Shown: positions 9,582 through 18,385, numbered from the stretch's first letter. The stretch: 52,888 nucleotides of DNA from Sideroxyarcus sp. (GCA_030652215.1 JAUSBC010000095.1:1-52888), one strand, 5' to 3'. Notes: generated from the letters alone by a model not told the origin. Translations and numbers: made by a program.

Positions 9582-9674
9582 CTAATGCGTCTTACGGCCC
9601 TCCGCCGCAGCCCCCGACAAGCGCCACAAAAATACCAATACGGAAACACCGGCAAACCTGAATTTTTTCTTCAT
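9582..9674 (-). pseudogene. Frameshifted mini-lipoprotein remnant
   Basis: A GGGGAG site lies 5 bases before an ATG that opens a 30-codon frame starting MKKKFRFAGVSVLVFL, a convincing signal-peptide start. The in-frame continuation (WRLSGAAAEG) has no lipobox. The frame entered by adding one base after TTTTTG reads VALVGGCGGGP then stop, which is a lipobox plus the Gly-rich linker seen in all the neighbouring lipoproteins. I infer a lipoprotein gene shortened to its leader and then hit by a one-base deletion. It could instead be a real short peptide. It sits 58 bases after the YVTN lipoprotein stop, in the same direction. Confidence 0.35.
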
Positions 9675-9732
9675 GGAATTCTCCCCTGCAATTTTGCCGT
9701 TCGCTGCGACAACGATTTTTGTCGGTGACGGA

Positions 9733-12393
9733 TCATTGGATCGTTGCGGTGGTGGTGATAGAAATGGGGGCCTGCTCCGCAGGCACGGCCGAACCTGCAC
9801 CGCTGAGCGCACCCGAGCTGGCGTTGATGCGGTAGACCGAGATATCTTCCGAGACTAAATTGGTCACATAGGCGAACTGGCCCGAAGCATCCACGGCAAT
9901 GGAGCTGGGGTTGGTTCCCGCGCCCACATTCATACCCAAGTGGGTGAGCGCGCCGGTTGCGGCATCGATGCCCAGAACTCCCACATCATTTGATCCGCTG
10001 TTGGTCACGTAGGCGAATCGGCCATCGGGGCTGACCGCCGTAAAACTGGGCGTGTTGCCCCCCGTCCCGGATGCACTGATGCCGGTCAAGGCACCCGTGA
10101 CGGGGTGAATGTTGTAGGCCGCCAGGGTATGGTTGCCCGCAACCGTCAGGTAGGCAATCCTTCCCGTGGGATCGACCGTGATGGACTGGGGCAGAGTGCC
10201 TACTGCCAAAGCGTTACCGGCGGCAGCGCCATTCTGGTCAATCTCGGTCAATACCCCGGAGACCGGGTTTATGGTGTAGGCAGAAACGGTGTTGGAACCC
10301 AGGTTGACCAGATAAACAAAGCGGCCCGAGGGATCGACACTGACAGACCAGGGATCGCCGCCCGCATTCACGAAACCGACGCTGGTGAGCTCGCCAGTCG
10401 TGGCATCGATGGTGTACGCCGAGACATTGTTGGAGGCTTGGTTCGCCACATAAGCAAACCGGCCGGATGGATCGACCGTCACCGAGCGCGGATTACTCGC
10501 CATAAGCGCCGGATTGCCAGGATTGGTGAGTGCCCCGGTCGCAGCATCGATACGGTAGGACAATACGGTGATGATATCCGGGCTTTCAATTAGCAACTCT
10601 CTCGTTGCATAGGCGAACCTGCCGGTTGGGTCTGTCGCTACAGCGGTCAAGAGTGCCCCGCCGCTCTCGGAAGGCACGCGGGTCAGGGCACCCGTGGTGG
10701 GGTCGATACGGTAAGCAGCTGGATTGCTTTGAAGAGACGGGCCGTAATTCGCGGCGTAGGCAAACTTCGGCGTGTAGCTCACGGGTGTGGCACCCCGGGT
10801 CATGGCGATGGAAAAAGGTCCGACGCGACCGCTGACAGTACCGGCGCTGGTGAGCGCCCCGCTGCCTGCATCGATGTCGTAGACCGATACGGTGTTGGAG
10901 GTGCCGCTCGCCACATAAGCGAACTTGCCCGAGGGGTCAATGATGACGGAGCGTGGATTCATCCCCGTCGTTGTACCCGCAATGCTCGTCAGCGCGCCGC
11001 TGCTGACGTTGATGCTGTAGGCCGAGACACTGAAGGAATTGAGATTCGCCACATAAGCGAACCGGCCTGTGGGATCGACGCTGACGGACGTGGGACTGGT
11101 TCCGGTCGCCACGGCGGTGCCGACACTCGTGAGCGCGCCAGTGCTGGCGTTGATGGTGTAGGCCGAAACGGTATCGGAGCCGAGATTCGCCACATAGGCG
11201 AATTTTCCGGAGGGGTCGACGGTGACGGACTGAGGTATCGATTCAGTCGCAACCGTCGCGCCGACGCTGGTGAGCGCGCCAGTGGTTGCGTTGATGCTGT
11301 AGGCCGAGATGTTGTTGTCGTTGGCATTCGCCACGTAGGCGAACCTGCCTGAAGGATCGACGGTGACGGAGCGAGGATCCCTTCCCGCCGCCACGGCAGT
11401 GCCGGCAGCAGCGCCATTCTGGTCAACCTCGGTCAAGGCGCCGGTGCTGGCGTCGATTGTGTAGGCCGAGACGTTGAACGATGCTTCATTCGCCACGTAA
11501 GCAAACTTGCCCGAGGGATCGACCGTGACGGCATAAGGCCACGTCCCCGCTGGCACTGTGCCCACGCCGGTGAGTGCACCGGAGCTGACGTTGATGTTGT
11601 AGGCCGAGATCGTGTTGTCACCCCAGTTCGCGACGTACGCAAACCTGCCCGAGGGGTCTACGGTGACCGAGTGGGGGCTTGCGCCCGTCATCGCGTAGCC
11701 GTTGTGCCTTAACTGCCCGGTAGCGGCATTGACCGTGTAAATGGATACGGTGTTGTCGCTGCTATTCGCCACATAGGCAAAGCGCGGCGAGGGAGTAACG
11801 CAGTTCACCACAACGCCGCCGATATTTGCACCCGTCACTGTCCCGCTGCCGTTTGTGACCGTGCAGGTTTGGGAAAGCAGCGTGGGCTGGGTTTTGACGG
11901 TGACGTTGTAGTTGGCACCGCTCGCCACACTGGCGGCAAAGGTGAATGCGCCGTTGGCGCTGATAGCGAGATCGTCGCCGCTGTTGTCCTGAAGTACCAG
12001 ACCCGTACCTGCCAGTCCGCTGACGCTGCCGCTTACGGTATAAGCATTGGTCGAGCATGTGACCGCAACTCCGGTGACATTCGCCGAAGCTGTGCCGCTA
12101 CCGCTGTTTACCGTGCAGGTCTGAACCGGATTGCCGGGCTGGGTCTTGACGGTGACCGCGTATGCGATGACCGGAGTGACAAAGGTGAAGCTGCCGTCTG
12201 CGCTGGCAGCAAGGTCGTCGGCCGCATTGTTCTGCAAAACAAGACCGGTGCCGGTCAAACCGCTTAGCATGCCGCCGATGGTGTAGCCGGTTTGCGCGCC
12301 ACTTTCCCCTCCGCTGCCGCCGCCGCACGCGGCAAGAAACGAAGCCAGCAGCACTGCTGAAGCATGAATGATTCCGATATTGTCGAAACGCAT
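9733..12393 (-). CDS. Lipoprotein with two YVTN (lactonase-like) seven-bladed propellers
   Basis: Predicted exported lipoprotein of 886 residues. The start at 12393 (MRFDNIG) has GGGAGG 6 bases upstream, unlike the ATG at 12444. Lipobox LAAC is followed by two copies of the about 75-residue module opening YTIGGMLSGLTGTGLVLQ. Then come 14 repeats with the pattern FAYVAN-x-NTVSAYTI-x-TGALTSVG...VDPSG. A linker (TRGATPVSYTP) falls after repeat 7, so 14 blades make two seven-bladed propellers. YVTN repeats occur in surface-layer proteins and in 6-phosphogluconolactonase-like folds; no lactonase active site can be claimed here. The gene starts 80 bases after the 895-residue lipoprotein gene and is probably co-transcribed with it. 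Confidence 0.85.
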   Translation of the reverse strand: MRFDNIGIIHASAVLLASFLAACGGGSGGESGAQTGYTIGGMLSGLTGTGLVLQNNAADDLAASADGSFTFVTPVIAYAVTVKTQPGNPVQTCTVNSGSGTASANVTGVAVTCSTNAYTVSGSVSGLAGTGLVLQDNSGDDLAISANGAFTFAASVASGANYNVTVKTQPTLLSQTCTVTNGSGTVTGANIGGVVVNCVTPSPRFAYVANSSDNTVSIYTVNAATGQLRHNGYAMTGASPHSVTVDPSGRFAYVANWGDNTISAYNINVSSGALTGVGTVPAGTWPYAVTVDPSGKFAYVANEASFNVSAYTIDASTGALTEVDQNGAAAGTAVAAGRDPRSVTVDPSGRFAYVANANDNNISAYSINATTGALTSVGATVATESIPQSVTVDPSGKFAYVANLGSDTVSAYTINASTGALTSVGTAVATGTSPTSVSVDPTGRFAYVANLNSFSVSAYSINVSSGALTSIAGTTTGMNPRSVIIDPSGKFAYVASGTSNTVSVYDIDAGSGALTSAGTVSGRVGPFSIAMTRGATPVSYTPKFAYAANYGPSLQSNPAAYRIDPTTGALTRVPSESGGALLTAVATDPTGRFAYATRELLIESPDIITVLSYRIDAATGALTNPGNPALMASNPRSVTVDPSGRFAYVANQASNNVSAYTIDATTGELTSVGFVNAGGDPWSVSVDPSGRFVYLVNLGSNTVSAYTINPVSGVLTEIDQNGAAAGNALAVGTLPQSITVDPTGRIAYLTVAGNHTLAAYNIHPVTGALTGISASGTGGNTPSFTAVSPDGRFAYVTNSGSNDVGVLGIDAATGALTHLGMNVGAGTNPSSIAVDASGQFAYVTNLVSEDISVYRINASSGALSGAGSAVPAEQAPISITTTATIQ

Positions 12394-12473
12394 GATTGTC
12401 CTCCCTTGATCTGCTGTTCGCGATTTCTCATGCCCCGCGCGCATTCGGCATCGCGCTGTTCAACCCGGGACAC

Positions 12474-15161
12474 TCATTCGAATATCTTGCCCAGACCGTT
12501 GCCTGCCCCCGGACTCAGATCGGACACCCGCACCGTTCCAGCGGTCGTTCCGTCGCTCTTCCACAGTTCGTTGCCGTCGGTACCGTCGTTTGCGATGAAG
12601 CAAAGCGTGCCTGCAACTGCGGTCAGGTAGACGGGATCGCTGTAACCGGCGCCCGGATTGATATCCTTTACCGGCACCGTACCTGCCGCAGTACCGTCGC
12701 TTTTCCATAGCTCGCGTCCGTTGCCGTCTATGGCCGAAAAGAAAAGCGTGCCGCCGACTGCGGTGAAATTGGACGCAAAGCTATGACCGGCCCCCGCGAC
12801 AATATCCTTGACCTGCACCGTGCCTGCTGCCGTGCCGTCGCTCTTCCACAATTCCCTTCCGCTGGCTCCATCATCTGCCGAAAAGTAGAACGCGCTGCCT
12901 ATGCCGGTGAAACCGGATGGATAACTGTCGCCCGCACCTGCATTGATATCGGCAACCTGCACCGTGCCCGCTTCCGTGCCGTCGCTCTTCCACAACTCAC
13001 GCCCGCTTGAGCCGTCCGTAGCTACAAAATAGAGCGTGCCGCCGACAACGGTCAGCGAGTCCGGATAGCTGTAGCCCGCACCCGCATCGATGATCTTGAC
13101 CAGCACAGTGCCCGCCTCGGTGCCGTCGCTTTTCCACAGCTCGTAGCCGTTGGTGACATCATTGGCATTGAAGTAGAGCGTGTCGCCGACGGCGGCGAGA
13201 AAGTCCGGGTCGCTGCCGCCCGCGCCGACATTGATGTCCTTGATCGGCAGCGTGCCCGCCTCCGTGCCGTCGCTCTTCCAAAGTTCGTTGCCGCTGCTTC
13301 CATCGCTGGCGGTGAAATAGAGTGTGCTGCCGACGGCGGTCAGTTTGCCGAGGGAACTGGCTCCATTGCCCGGATAGATGTCCTTGACCAGCACCGTGCC
13401 CGCCACCGTACCGTCGCTCTTCCACAGTTCGCGTCCGTGGGTGTCATCGTAGGCTTCGAAAAAGAACACGGTGCCGACGACGGTGAGTTGCGAAACCATG
13501 CTGCCGCCTGCCGGGTTGGTTTCCTTGAGGACATAGGTACCGGCCGCGGTTCCGTCGCTGCGCCACAATTTCTCGACACCGCTCGACCCGTCGTTGGCGC
13601 TGAAATAGCTGACCCCATTGAGTGTAACCAGTGAGTTCACGTTCGAACCGATGCTGACCGTCCCGATATCGGCAACCATTCCGGAACCCGCCTCGGTACC
13701 GTCGCTCTTCCACAACTCGCGGCCATGAACGCCATCGTAGGCGGCAAAGTACGCATAACCGCCGACGGCGAGCATGCTCGCCGGCCCGCTGTCGCCGGAA
13801 CCGGGATTGATGTCGCGCACCCGGGTGGTACCCGCCCCGGTTCCGTCGCTCTGCCACAACTCGTAGCCGTTGCTGCCTTCGCTTGCCTGAAAGAACAGCG
13901 TGCTGCCGACGGCAATCAAGTGTGAAGGATTGCCGCTGCTCGGGCCCGCGTTGATGTCCACGACCTGCACGGTGCCGACTGCCGTGCCGTCGCTCTTCCA
14001 CAACTCGGTGCCGTGGGTGGCGTCGTTGGCTTGAAAGAAGAGCGTACCACCCGCATTTGTCATATACATGGCGGAGCTGTCACCCGGACCGGCATTGATA
14101 TCCTTGACCAGCAGCGTGCCCGCCTCCGTGCCGTCGCTCTTCCACAACTCATTGCCGTTGCTGCCGTCGTTGGCGGCGAAATAGAGCGTGCCGCCGACGA
14201 CAGTTAAACCGCCCAGCCCGCTGCCGAACGTTCCAGGGTAAATATCCTTGACCAGCACCGTACCGGGCGTTGTGCCGTCGCTCTTCCACAACTCCCAGCC
14301 GTTGCTTGCATCGGTGCCGTAGAAGTAGAGCGTGCCGCCGAGTTCCGTGAGAACGCCGCTGATGTCTATACTCTTGACCAGCACCGTCCCTGCTGTCGTA
14401 CCGTCGCTCCGCCATAACCCGCCGGCACTGCCGTCCCAGGCCGTGAAGTAGAGCGTGCTGCCGATGACGGTGAAACCGAACGGGTCGCTGCTGCCGGAAA
14501 CCGTGTTGATGTCCTTGACCAGCACGGTGCCGGCCTCCGTGCCGTCGCTCTTCCACAACTCCTCGCCGCTGAGGCCGTCGCTCGCCGTGAAAAAAATCGT
14601 ACTGCCGATTGCGGTCAGTTGGGCATCGGGGCTGAAGCTCCCTCTGTCGGCATCGTTCTTGATATCCTTGACCATCACGGTGCCCGCACCGGTGCCGTCG
14701 CTCTTCCACAACTCCAGTCCGTGAACGCCGTCCTCGGCCAGGAAGTACAGCACAGTACCGACGGCGGTCAGCGAATTGGGCATGCTGTCTCCCGTGCCCG
14801 GGTTGATGTCCTTCACCAGCGTGGTACCCGCAGCCGAGCCGTCCGTCTTCCACAGTTCCACACCCGAGACCCCGTTGCTCGCGGCAAAATAGGTTACCCC
14901 GCCCATCACGGCGAGGTTGTGCGGGTCGGCGTTGCTGTTGGTGTTGATGTCCTTCACCAGCGTGGTACCGGCAGCCGTGCCGTCGGTACGGAACAGTTCC
15001 AACCCGGTCGTGCCGTTGTCGGCGCTCAGCAGAAACGGCGGAAGGACGGGCTCAATCGTATCCGCGGTGCCTCCTCCGCCCCCGCCCCCGCCGCAAGCGG
15101 CAAGCAATAGAGCCGCCAGGAACGCTGAGCCATGCATGAGTTTGACGCGGTTGAATTTCAT
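12474..15161 (-). CDS. Giant-repeat lipoprotein with 18 'WKSDGTxAGT' repeats
   Basis: Predicted exported lipoprotein of 895 residues. The start at 15161 (MKFNRVKLMHG) has GGGGGAG upstream and opens a signal peptide with lipobox LAAC and a run of eight glycines; the longer frame to 15296 has no signal. Nearly all the mature protein is 18 repeats of about 45-50 residues with the core ELWKSDGTEAGTVLVKDI, followed by LTAVGxTLYFxAxDGxxG. The 'ELWKSDGT' repeat is known from large bacterial secreted proteins and probably builds beta-propellers or a beta-solenoid; its ligand is unknown. Repeats differ enough at DNA level to be old. It is the first gene of an operon and has the palindromic operator 105 bases before its start. 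Confidence 0.85.
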   Translation of the reverse strand: MKFNRVKLMHGSAFLAALLLAACGGGGGGGGTADTIEPVLPPFLLSADNGTTGLELFRTDGTAAGTTLVKDINTNSNADPHNLAVMGGVTYFAASNGVSGVELWKTDGSAAGTTLVKDINPGTGDSMPNSLTAVGTVLYFLAEDGVHGLELWKSDGTGAGTVMVKDIKNDADRGSFSPDAQLTAIGSTIFFTASDGLSGEELWKSDGTEAGTVLVKDINTVSGSSDPFGFTVIGSTLYFTAWDGSAGGLWRSDGTTAGTVLVKSIDISGVLTELGGTLYFYGTDASNGWELWKSDGTTPGTVLVKDIYPGTFGSGLGGLTVVGGTLYFAANDGSNGNELWKSDGTEAGTLLVKDINAGPGDSSAMYMTNAGGTLFFQANDATHGTELWKSDGTAVGTVQVVDINAGPSSGNPSHLIAVGSTLFFQASEGSNGYELWQSDGTGAGTTRVRDINPGSGDSGPASMLAVGGYAYFAAYDGVHGRELWKSDGTEAGSGMVADIGTVSIGSNVNSLVTLNGVSYFSANDGSSGVEKLWRSDGTAAGTYVLKETNPAGGSMVSQLTVVGTVFFFEAYDDTHGRELWKSDGTVAGTVLVKDIYPGNGASSLGKLTAVGSTLYFTASDGSSGNELWKSDGTEAGTLPIKDINVGAGGSDPDFLAAVGDTLYFNANDVTNGYELWKSDGTEAGTVLVKIIDAGAGYSYPDSLTVVGGTLYFVATDGSSGRELWKSDGTEAGTVQVADINAGAGDSYPSGFTGIGSAFYFSADDGASGRELWKSDGTAAGTVQVKDIVAGAGHSFASNFTAVGGTLFFSAIDGNGRELWKSDGTAAGTVPVKDINPGAGYSDPVYLTAVAGTLCFIANDGTDGNELWKSDGTTAGTVRVSDLSPGAGNGLGKIFE

Positions 15162-15261
15162 TTTATTTCTCCCCCAAACGGATTCTTGTTGTTCATCCGG
15201 TACCGCGACACAGTCGGGTCGCTTACCCTTGGTGCGAATGTAGGCCGCAATGCGCGTATTA

Positions 15262-15281
15262 GATATAGTCCATTTGGACTG
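15262..15281 (-). promoter_or_regulatory. Palindromic operator/promoter site, copy 2
   Basis: AGTCC-ATTT-GGACT at 15267-15280, running on the minus strand into TATATC. It lies 105 bases before the 'WKSDGT' lipoprotein start, almost the same distance as copy 1 from its gene, while the sequence around it has diverged. Confidence 0.7.
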
Positions 15282-15327
15282 ATTGAACGAAAACACCGCC
15301 TGCCTTGCTTCCTGTTTGTTTGCAGCA

Positions 15328-15714
15328 CTAATGCGCGCTCACCCTGGATCGCGAATTCAACCGGAACAGCACCCGCAGGCGCGACTCGAACTCGCTCGGA
15401 ACCACTGGCTGCACAAGGTAATCGTCCGCACCCGCCTCAAGACAGGCGATTTTTTCATCCAGCGAGTTGCGCACGGAGATCATCAGGATAGGCGTTGACT
15501 TGCATCCCGCTTGCCGCAACTGGCGGCACAACTTAAGCCCATCCGTTTGCGGCAACTTCACATCGAGCACAATCGCGTCATATTGACCGGCCAGCGCGGG
15601 ATGCCTGCTCGAAATACCGCATCCCACCGAGTCCACAACATGTCCTTTCGATTCCAGAAAAACGGGCAAGCCCGAGTCTGTATCCGGTTTGTCTTCAATG
15701 ATGAGTACATGCAT
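15328..15714 (-). CDS. Stand-alone, atypical response-regulator receiver domain
   Basis: A 128-residue receiver domain with no output domain. The phospho-acceptor is D51 in LDVKLPQTDG, the hydroxyl residue is S80 (LMIS), and the acidic pocket is E7/D8 followed by K9. The near-invariant lysine of the family is Gln (Q102, in DDYLVQP), so phosphorylation-driven switching may be altered. The chain stops where the linker to an OmpR-type DNA-binding domain would begin (VLFRLNSRSRVSAH), so it may be a truncated OmpR-family regulator. It starts 3 bases after the stop of the ZU5-like lipoprotein gene, so the two are surely co-transcribed. It could act as a phosphate sink or adaptor for the nearby hybrid kinases; that is inference. 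Confidence 0.85.
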   Translation of the reverse strand: MHVLIIEDKPDTDSGLPVFLESKGHVVDSVGCGISSRHPALAGQYDAIVLDVKLPQTDGLKLCRQLRQAGCKSTPILMISVRNSLDEKIACLEAGADDYLVQPVVPSEFESRLRVLFRLNSRSRVSAH

Positions 15715-15717
15715 AAA

Positions 15718-18249
15718 TCACTTGAACACGTTGCCCCAGATATTCGCCCCGGAAGTCCCGGTGTGGTTCCACACCGCCAAGGCATTGCCATTGCCATCGA
15801 CAGCAATTTGGGGAGTGGATGAAGAGCCTCCCGCAGCAGTGCTGTCTATCAACGTGGCACCGCTCCAGCCCGTGCCGGCCACGTAGCGGTTAGCCCAGAT
15901 GTGGTAGGACTGGTTCCATACGGCCATGGCGTTGCCGCCTGCATCGATGGCGATCTGGGCCGAGCCGCCGCTGGTGTACACGCTCAAGTCATCGATCCGC
16001 ACTGCGGTGCCCCCAACACCCGCCACATAGCTGCGGGCCCACACACTGGTGACATCGCCTGAATCGATCTCCGTCCACACCACGATAGCCTTGTCGCTGC
16101 CGTTTATGGCGATGGAACTCCGCTCCGCAAAATCAGCGCTGTTCTCAACCAATGTGGCCGAGCCCCAATTGCCGGCCGAGTAACGGTTTGAATAGATGCT
16201 GTTAGTCGTGCCGTCATGCTGCTCCCACACAGCCATCGCATTGCCGGCAGCATCGGAGGCGATTTGTGGATACCCTGCATCGCCATCAACAGCCTCAATC
16301 AGCGTCGCTGTCCCCCAGCCGGTGCCCGCCACATAACGGTTGGCCCAGATGTCGTAGTGCACGCCCCACTGCGTCCACACCACCATGGCATTGCCACCGG
16401 CATCGAAGGCGATTTGAGGCGTATCGGCAGACCCCGCATTGGTTTCAATCAATTGTGGAGATTCCCAAGTGCTGGTGCCGGCTGCATAGCGTCTGGCCTC
16501 AATATCGTAAGCACCGCCGTTCCAGCTTTGCCACACCGCCATGGCGTTGCCGCCGGTATCAATGGCAATTTGAGGATTGGCGCCATTGGCCGTGAGTTGT
16601 GTCGCGGTGCCCCAACTTGAATTTGCCGCTGTGTAGCGCGCCGCCCAGGTCTCGGACCCATCCGGGTGAAAACCTGCGAACGCAACGATGGCGTCACCGT
16701 TGGCGTCAAAGGCAATCTGGGGGACTCGATAATCGAGCGTGGTGTCAGTCGTTTGAATTTGTGCGGCATTGCCCCAGCCCGAGCCCGGTTCGTAACGGCT
16801 GGTCCATATCTTGAATTTGCCGCCGCTGACAGCGGGCTGAGACCAGACCGCAAATGCGTTGCCATTGGCATCAAAGGCGACTTGCGACTCGAAGGCATCG
16901 CCCGCATCGAGTGTTTCCAGCAGGGCCGCGCCTTGCCACGCCTTCGGCGCGCTGCCGGCAACACAACTCACCGCCACATTGGAAACATCCGCCAGCGCCG
17001 TGCCGCTTTCATTTTGCAGGGCGCAGAATTGGCCTGAAGGTTGAGTGTGTACGCTGACGCTGTAAGGCGCATTGTCTGCAATAGCCGAGGCGAAAGTGAA
17101 GGCGCCGTCGGCCGTCACGGGCAGGTTGTCGCCGCCGTTGTTCTGCAATACCAGGCCGGTGCCGGTGAGGCCGCTGACCGTGCCGCCGACGGTGTAAAAG
17201 ACAGTAGGCGCTGGAATATTGCCTTCCACAATCATGTGGTCCCCCACATAACTGCTTCGATAGTTGCTGTAGTCCCAGCCCGTCACGGTACTATAAGACC
17301 TGGTCACACCCGGGCAGTCGTAGTTGACCACCACCGAAAAGAGGTTCTTGCCGACGTAATTGATCTGATAGTAGAACAGAAAGTCGAACGTGGCTGTGCC
17401 ATTCAGATAGTGTGCATCCGTCGTTATCGTTGGACTTTTTGTCTCTATGATCTGCGGCGCGCCCCACATTCCTGCGCTGCTCCCTTGGTACGGAAAACGT
17501 CGCAGCGTGACCGATACATTGGTGCAATTCCCGGGTAATTTGAAAGTGGTCTTGAATTGCAGATTGGCGGCTTGGTCGACCCGGTAACTTCCTGCGTCAC
17601 CGCTAATCCCATAATAATCGCCCGGTGAAGTCTGCACCAATGCTTGGGGTGGGGTGGCAGTCACACGCGCATAGCTGGATGAATGCGCGCACCAATAAGG
17701 ATCGTTGTGCATGCTGACGGGCACCCCACAAGCCGTTCCTAATAGTAAATTAGAGAAACTGTTGCGCTGCCATTCTGCAAAACCGTTGACAACCTGTGCG
17801 TCCAGAAGCTTCCAGTCTTCACCAGCGCTTGCCATGAAAACCAACGGGGTCGTGGCGCCGCTTGGCAAAGGGGCACGGACAGTGACAGGGCTATTGAACG
17901 TCAGACCGTGTGGTGTAAGTTCGTAGATATACCCTGCCGCCGGATAGGCCTCCGGCACGGCAGGCGCACCCGCCGAACTACGCGCAATGGTGATCGTGGT
18001 CGGCTGATCCAGCGCACCCGCCGGTATCACCACGCGCACACCGTCCGGACCAACGAGCGTGCCGCCCTGGGTGTCAATCGTGGCACTCGCCACTCCACCG
18101 CCGGAACCGGAACTGCCGCCACACGCCGCCAGCAGCGAAACAAATACAGCTGTAACAACAATCGCGGTGCAACGATGCAACTGGCGCGGCAGGCGCTGAC
18201 GCAGCGCAGTCAGCGCAGGCGGCTTCACAAGATTGCGGGTGGTGTGCAT
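15718..18249 (-). CDS. Lipoprotein with ZU5-like domain and eight 'NAMAVW' propeller repeats
   Basis: Predicted exported lipoprotein of 843 residues. The start at 18249 (MHTTRN) has AGAGG upstream. A basic N-terminus and a hydrophobic segment end in lipobox LLAAC. Residues about 75-160 read GGTLVGPDGVRVVIPAGAL...ELTPHGLTFNSPVTV, the signature of a ZU5-like domain. A middle region of unknown fold follows, then one copy of the YTVGGTVSGLTGTGLVLQ module. The last 350 residues hold eight repeats with the core PQIAFDAGGNAMAVW-x-IWANRYVAGTGWGTATLIE, a likely propeller. Two palindromic operator copies lie 84-136 bases before the start codon. It forms a two-gene operon with the receiver-domain gene. 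Ligand unknown. Confidence 0.84.
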   Translation of the reverse strand: MHTTRNLVKPPALTALRQRLPRQLHRCTAIVVTAVFVSLLAACGGSSGSGGGVASATIDTQGGTLVGPDGVRVVIPAGALDQPTTITIARSSAGAPAVPEAYPAAGYIYELTPHGLTFNSPVTVRAPLPSGATTPLVFMASAGEDWKLLDAQVVNGFAEWQRNSFSNLLLGTACGVPVSMHNDPYWCAHSSSYARVTATPPQALVQTSPGDYYGISGDAGSYRVDQAANLQFKTTFKLPGNCTNVSVTLRRFPYQGSSAGMWGAPQIIETKSPTITTDAHYLNGTATFDFLFYYQINYVGKNLFSVVVNYDCPGVTRSYSTVTGWDYSNYRSSYVGDHMIVEGNIPAPTVFYTVGGTVSGLTGTGLVLQNNGGDNLPVTADGAFTFASAIADNAPYSVSVHTQPSGQFCALQNESGTALADVSNVAVSCVAGSAPKAWQGAALLETLDAGDAFESQVAFDANGNAFAVWSQPAVSGGKFKIWTSRYEPGSGWGNAAQIQTTDTTLDYRVPQIAFDANGDAIVAFAGFHPDGSETWAARYTAANSSWGTATQLTANGANPQIAIDTGGNAMAVWQSWNGGAYDIEARRYAAGTSTWESPQLIETNAGSADTPQIAFDAGGNAMVVWTQWGVHYDIWANRYVAGTGWGTATLIEAVDGDAGYPQIASDAAGNAMAVWEQHDGTTNSIYSNRYSAGNWGSATLVENSADFAERSSIAINGSDKAIVVWTEIDSGDVTSVWARSYVAGVGGTAVRIDDLSVYTSGGSAQIAIDAGGNAMAVWNQSYHIWANRYVAGTGWSGATLIDSTAAGGSSSTPQIAVDGNGNALAVWNHTGTSGANIWGNVFK

Positions 18250-18332
18250 GGTGTGCCTCTTTTCTCGGATAGTTGTGTTGCACGGCGAGCCGTTGGTCAG
18301 TGGGGGCAATGTAGGCGCCGGACAAACAATTT

Positions 18333-18352
18333 CATATAGTCTGTTTGGACTG
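18333..18352. promoter_or_regulatory. Palindromic operator/promoter site, copy 3
   Basis: AGTCT-GTTT-GGACT at 18338-18351, the most divergent of the four copies but with both arms recognisable. It is followed on the minus strand by TATATG, 88 bases before the ZU5-like lipoprotein start. Copy 4 lies exactly 33 bases away, about three helical turns, so two dimers could bind on the same DNA face. Confidence 0.65.
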
Positions 18353-18365
18353 ATTCGGCACTATT

Positions 18366-18385
18366 CGTATAGTCCATTTGGACTA
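18366..18385. promoter_or_regulatory. Palindromic operator/promoter site, copy 4, next to the regulator gene
   Basis: AGTCC-ATTT-GGACT at 18371-18384, running on the minus strand into TATACG. It lies 52 bases before the LuxR-type regulator start on the plus strand. A TATAAA at 18392-18397 is a possible -10 for the regulator gene, which would put the palindrome between -35 and -10 in that direction and allow autoregulation. Confidence 0.65.

Noticed and set aside
12474-15100. Possible CRISPR-like or satellite tandem repeat array
   Set aside because: The repeats are in-frame protein repeats of about 140-150 bases with diverged sequence, not short identical repeats with unique spacers.
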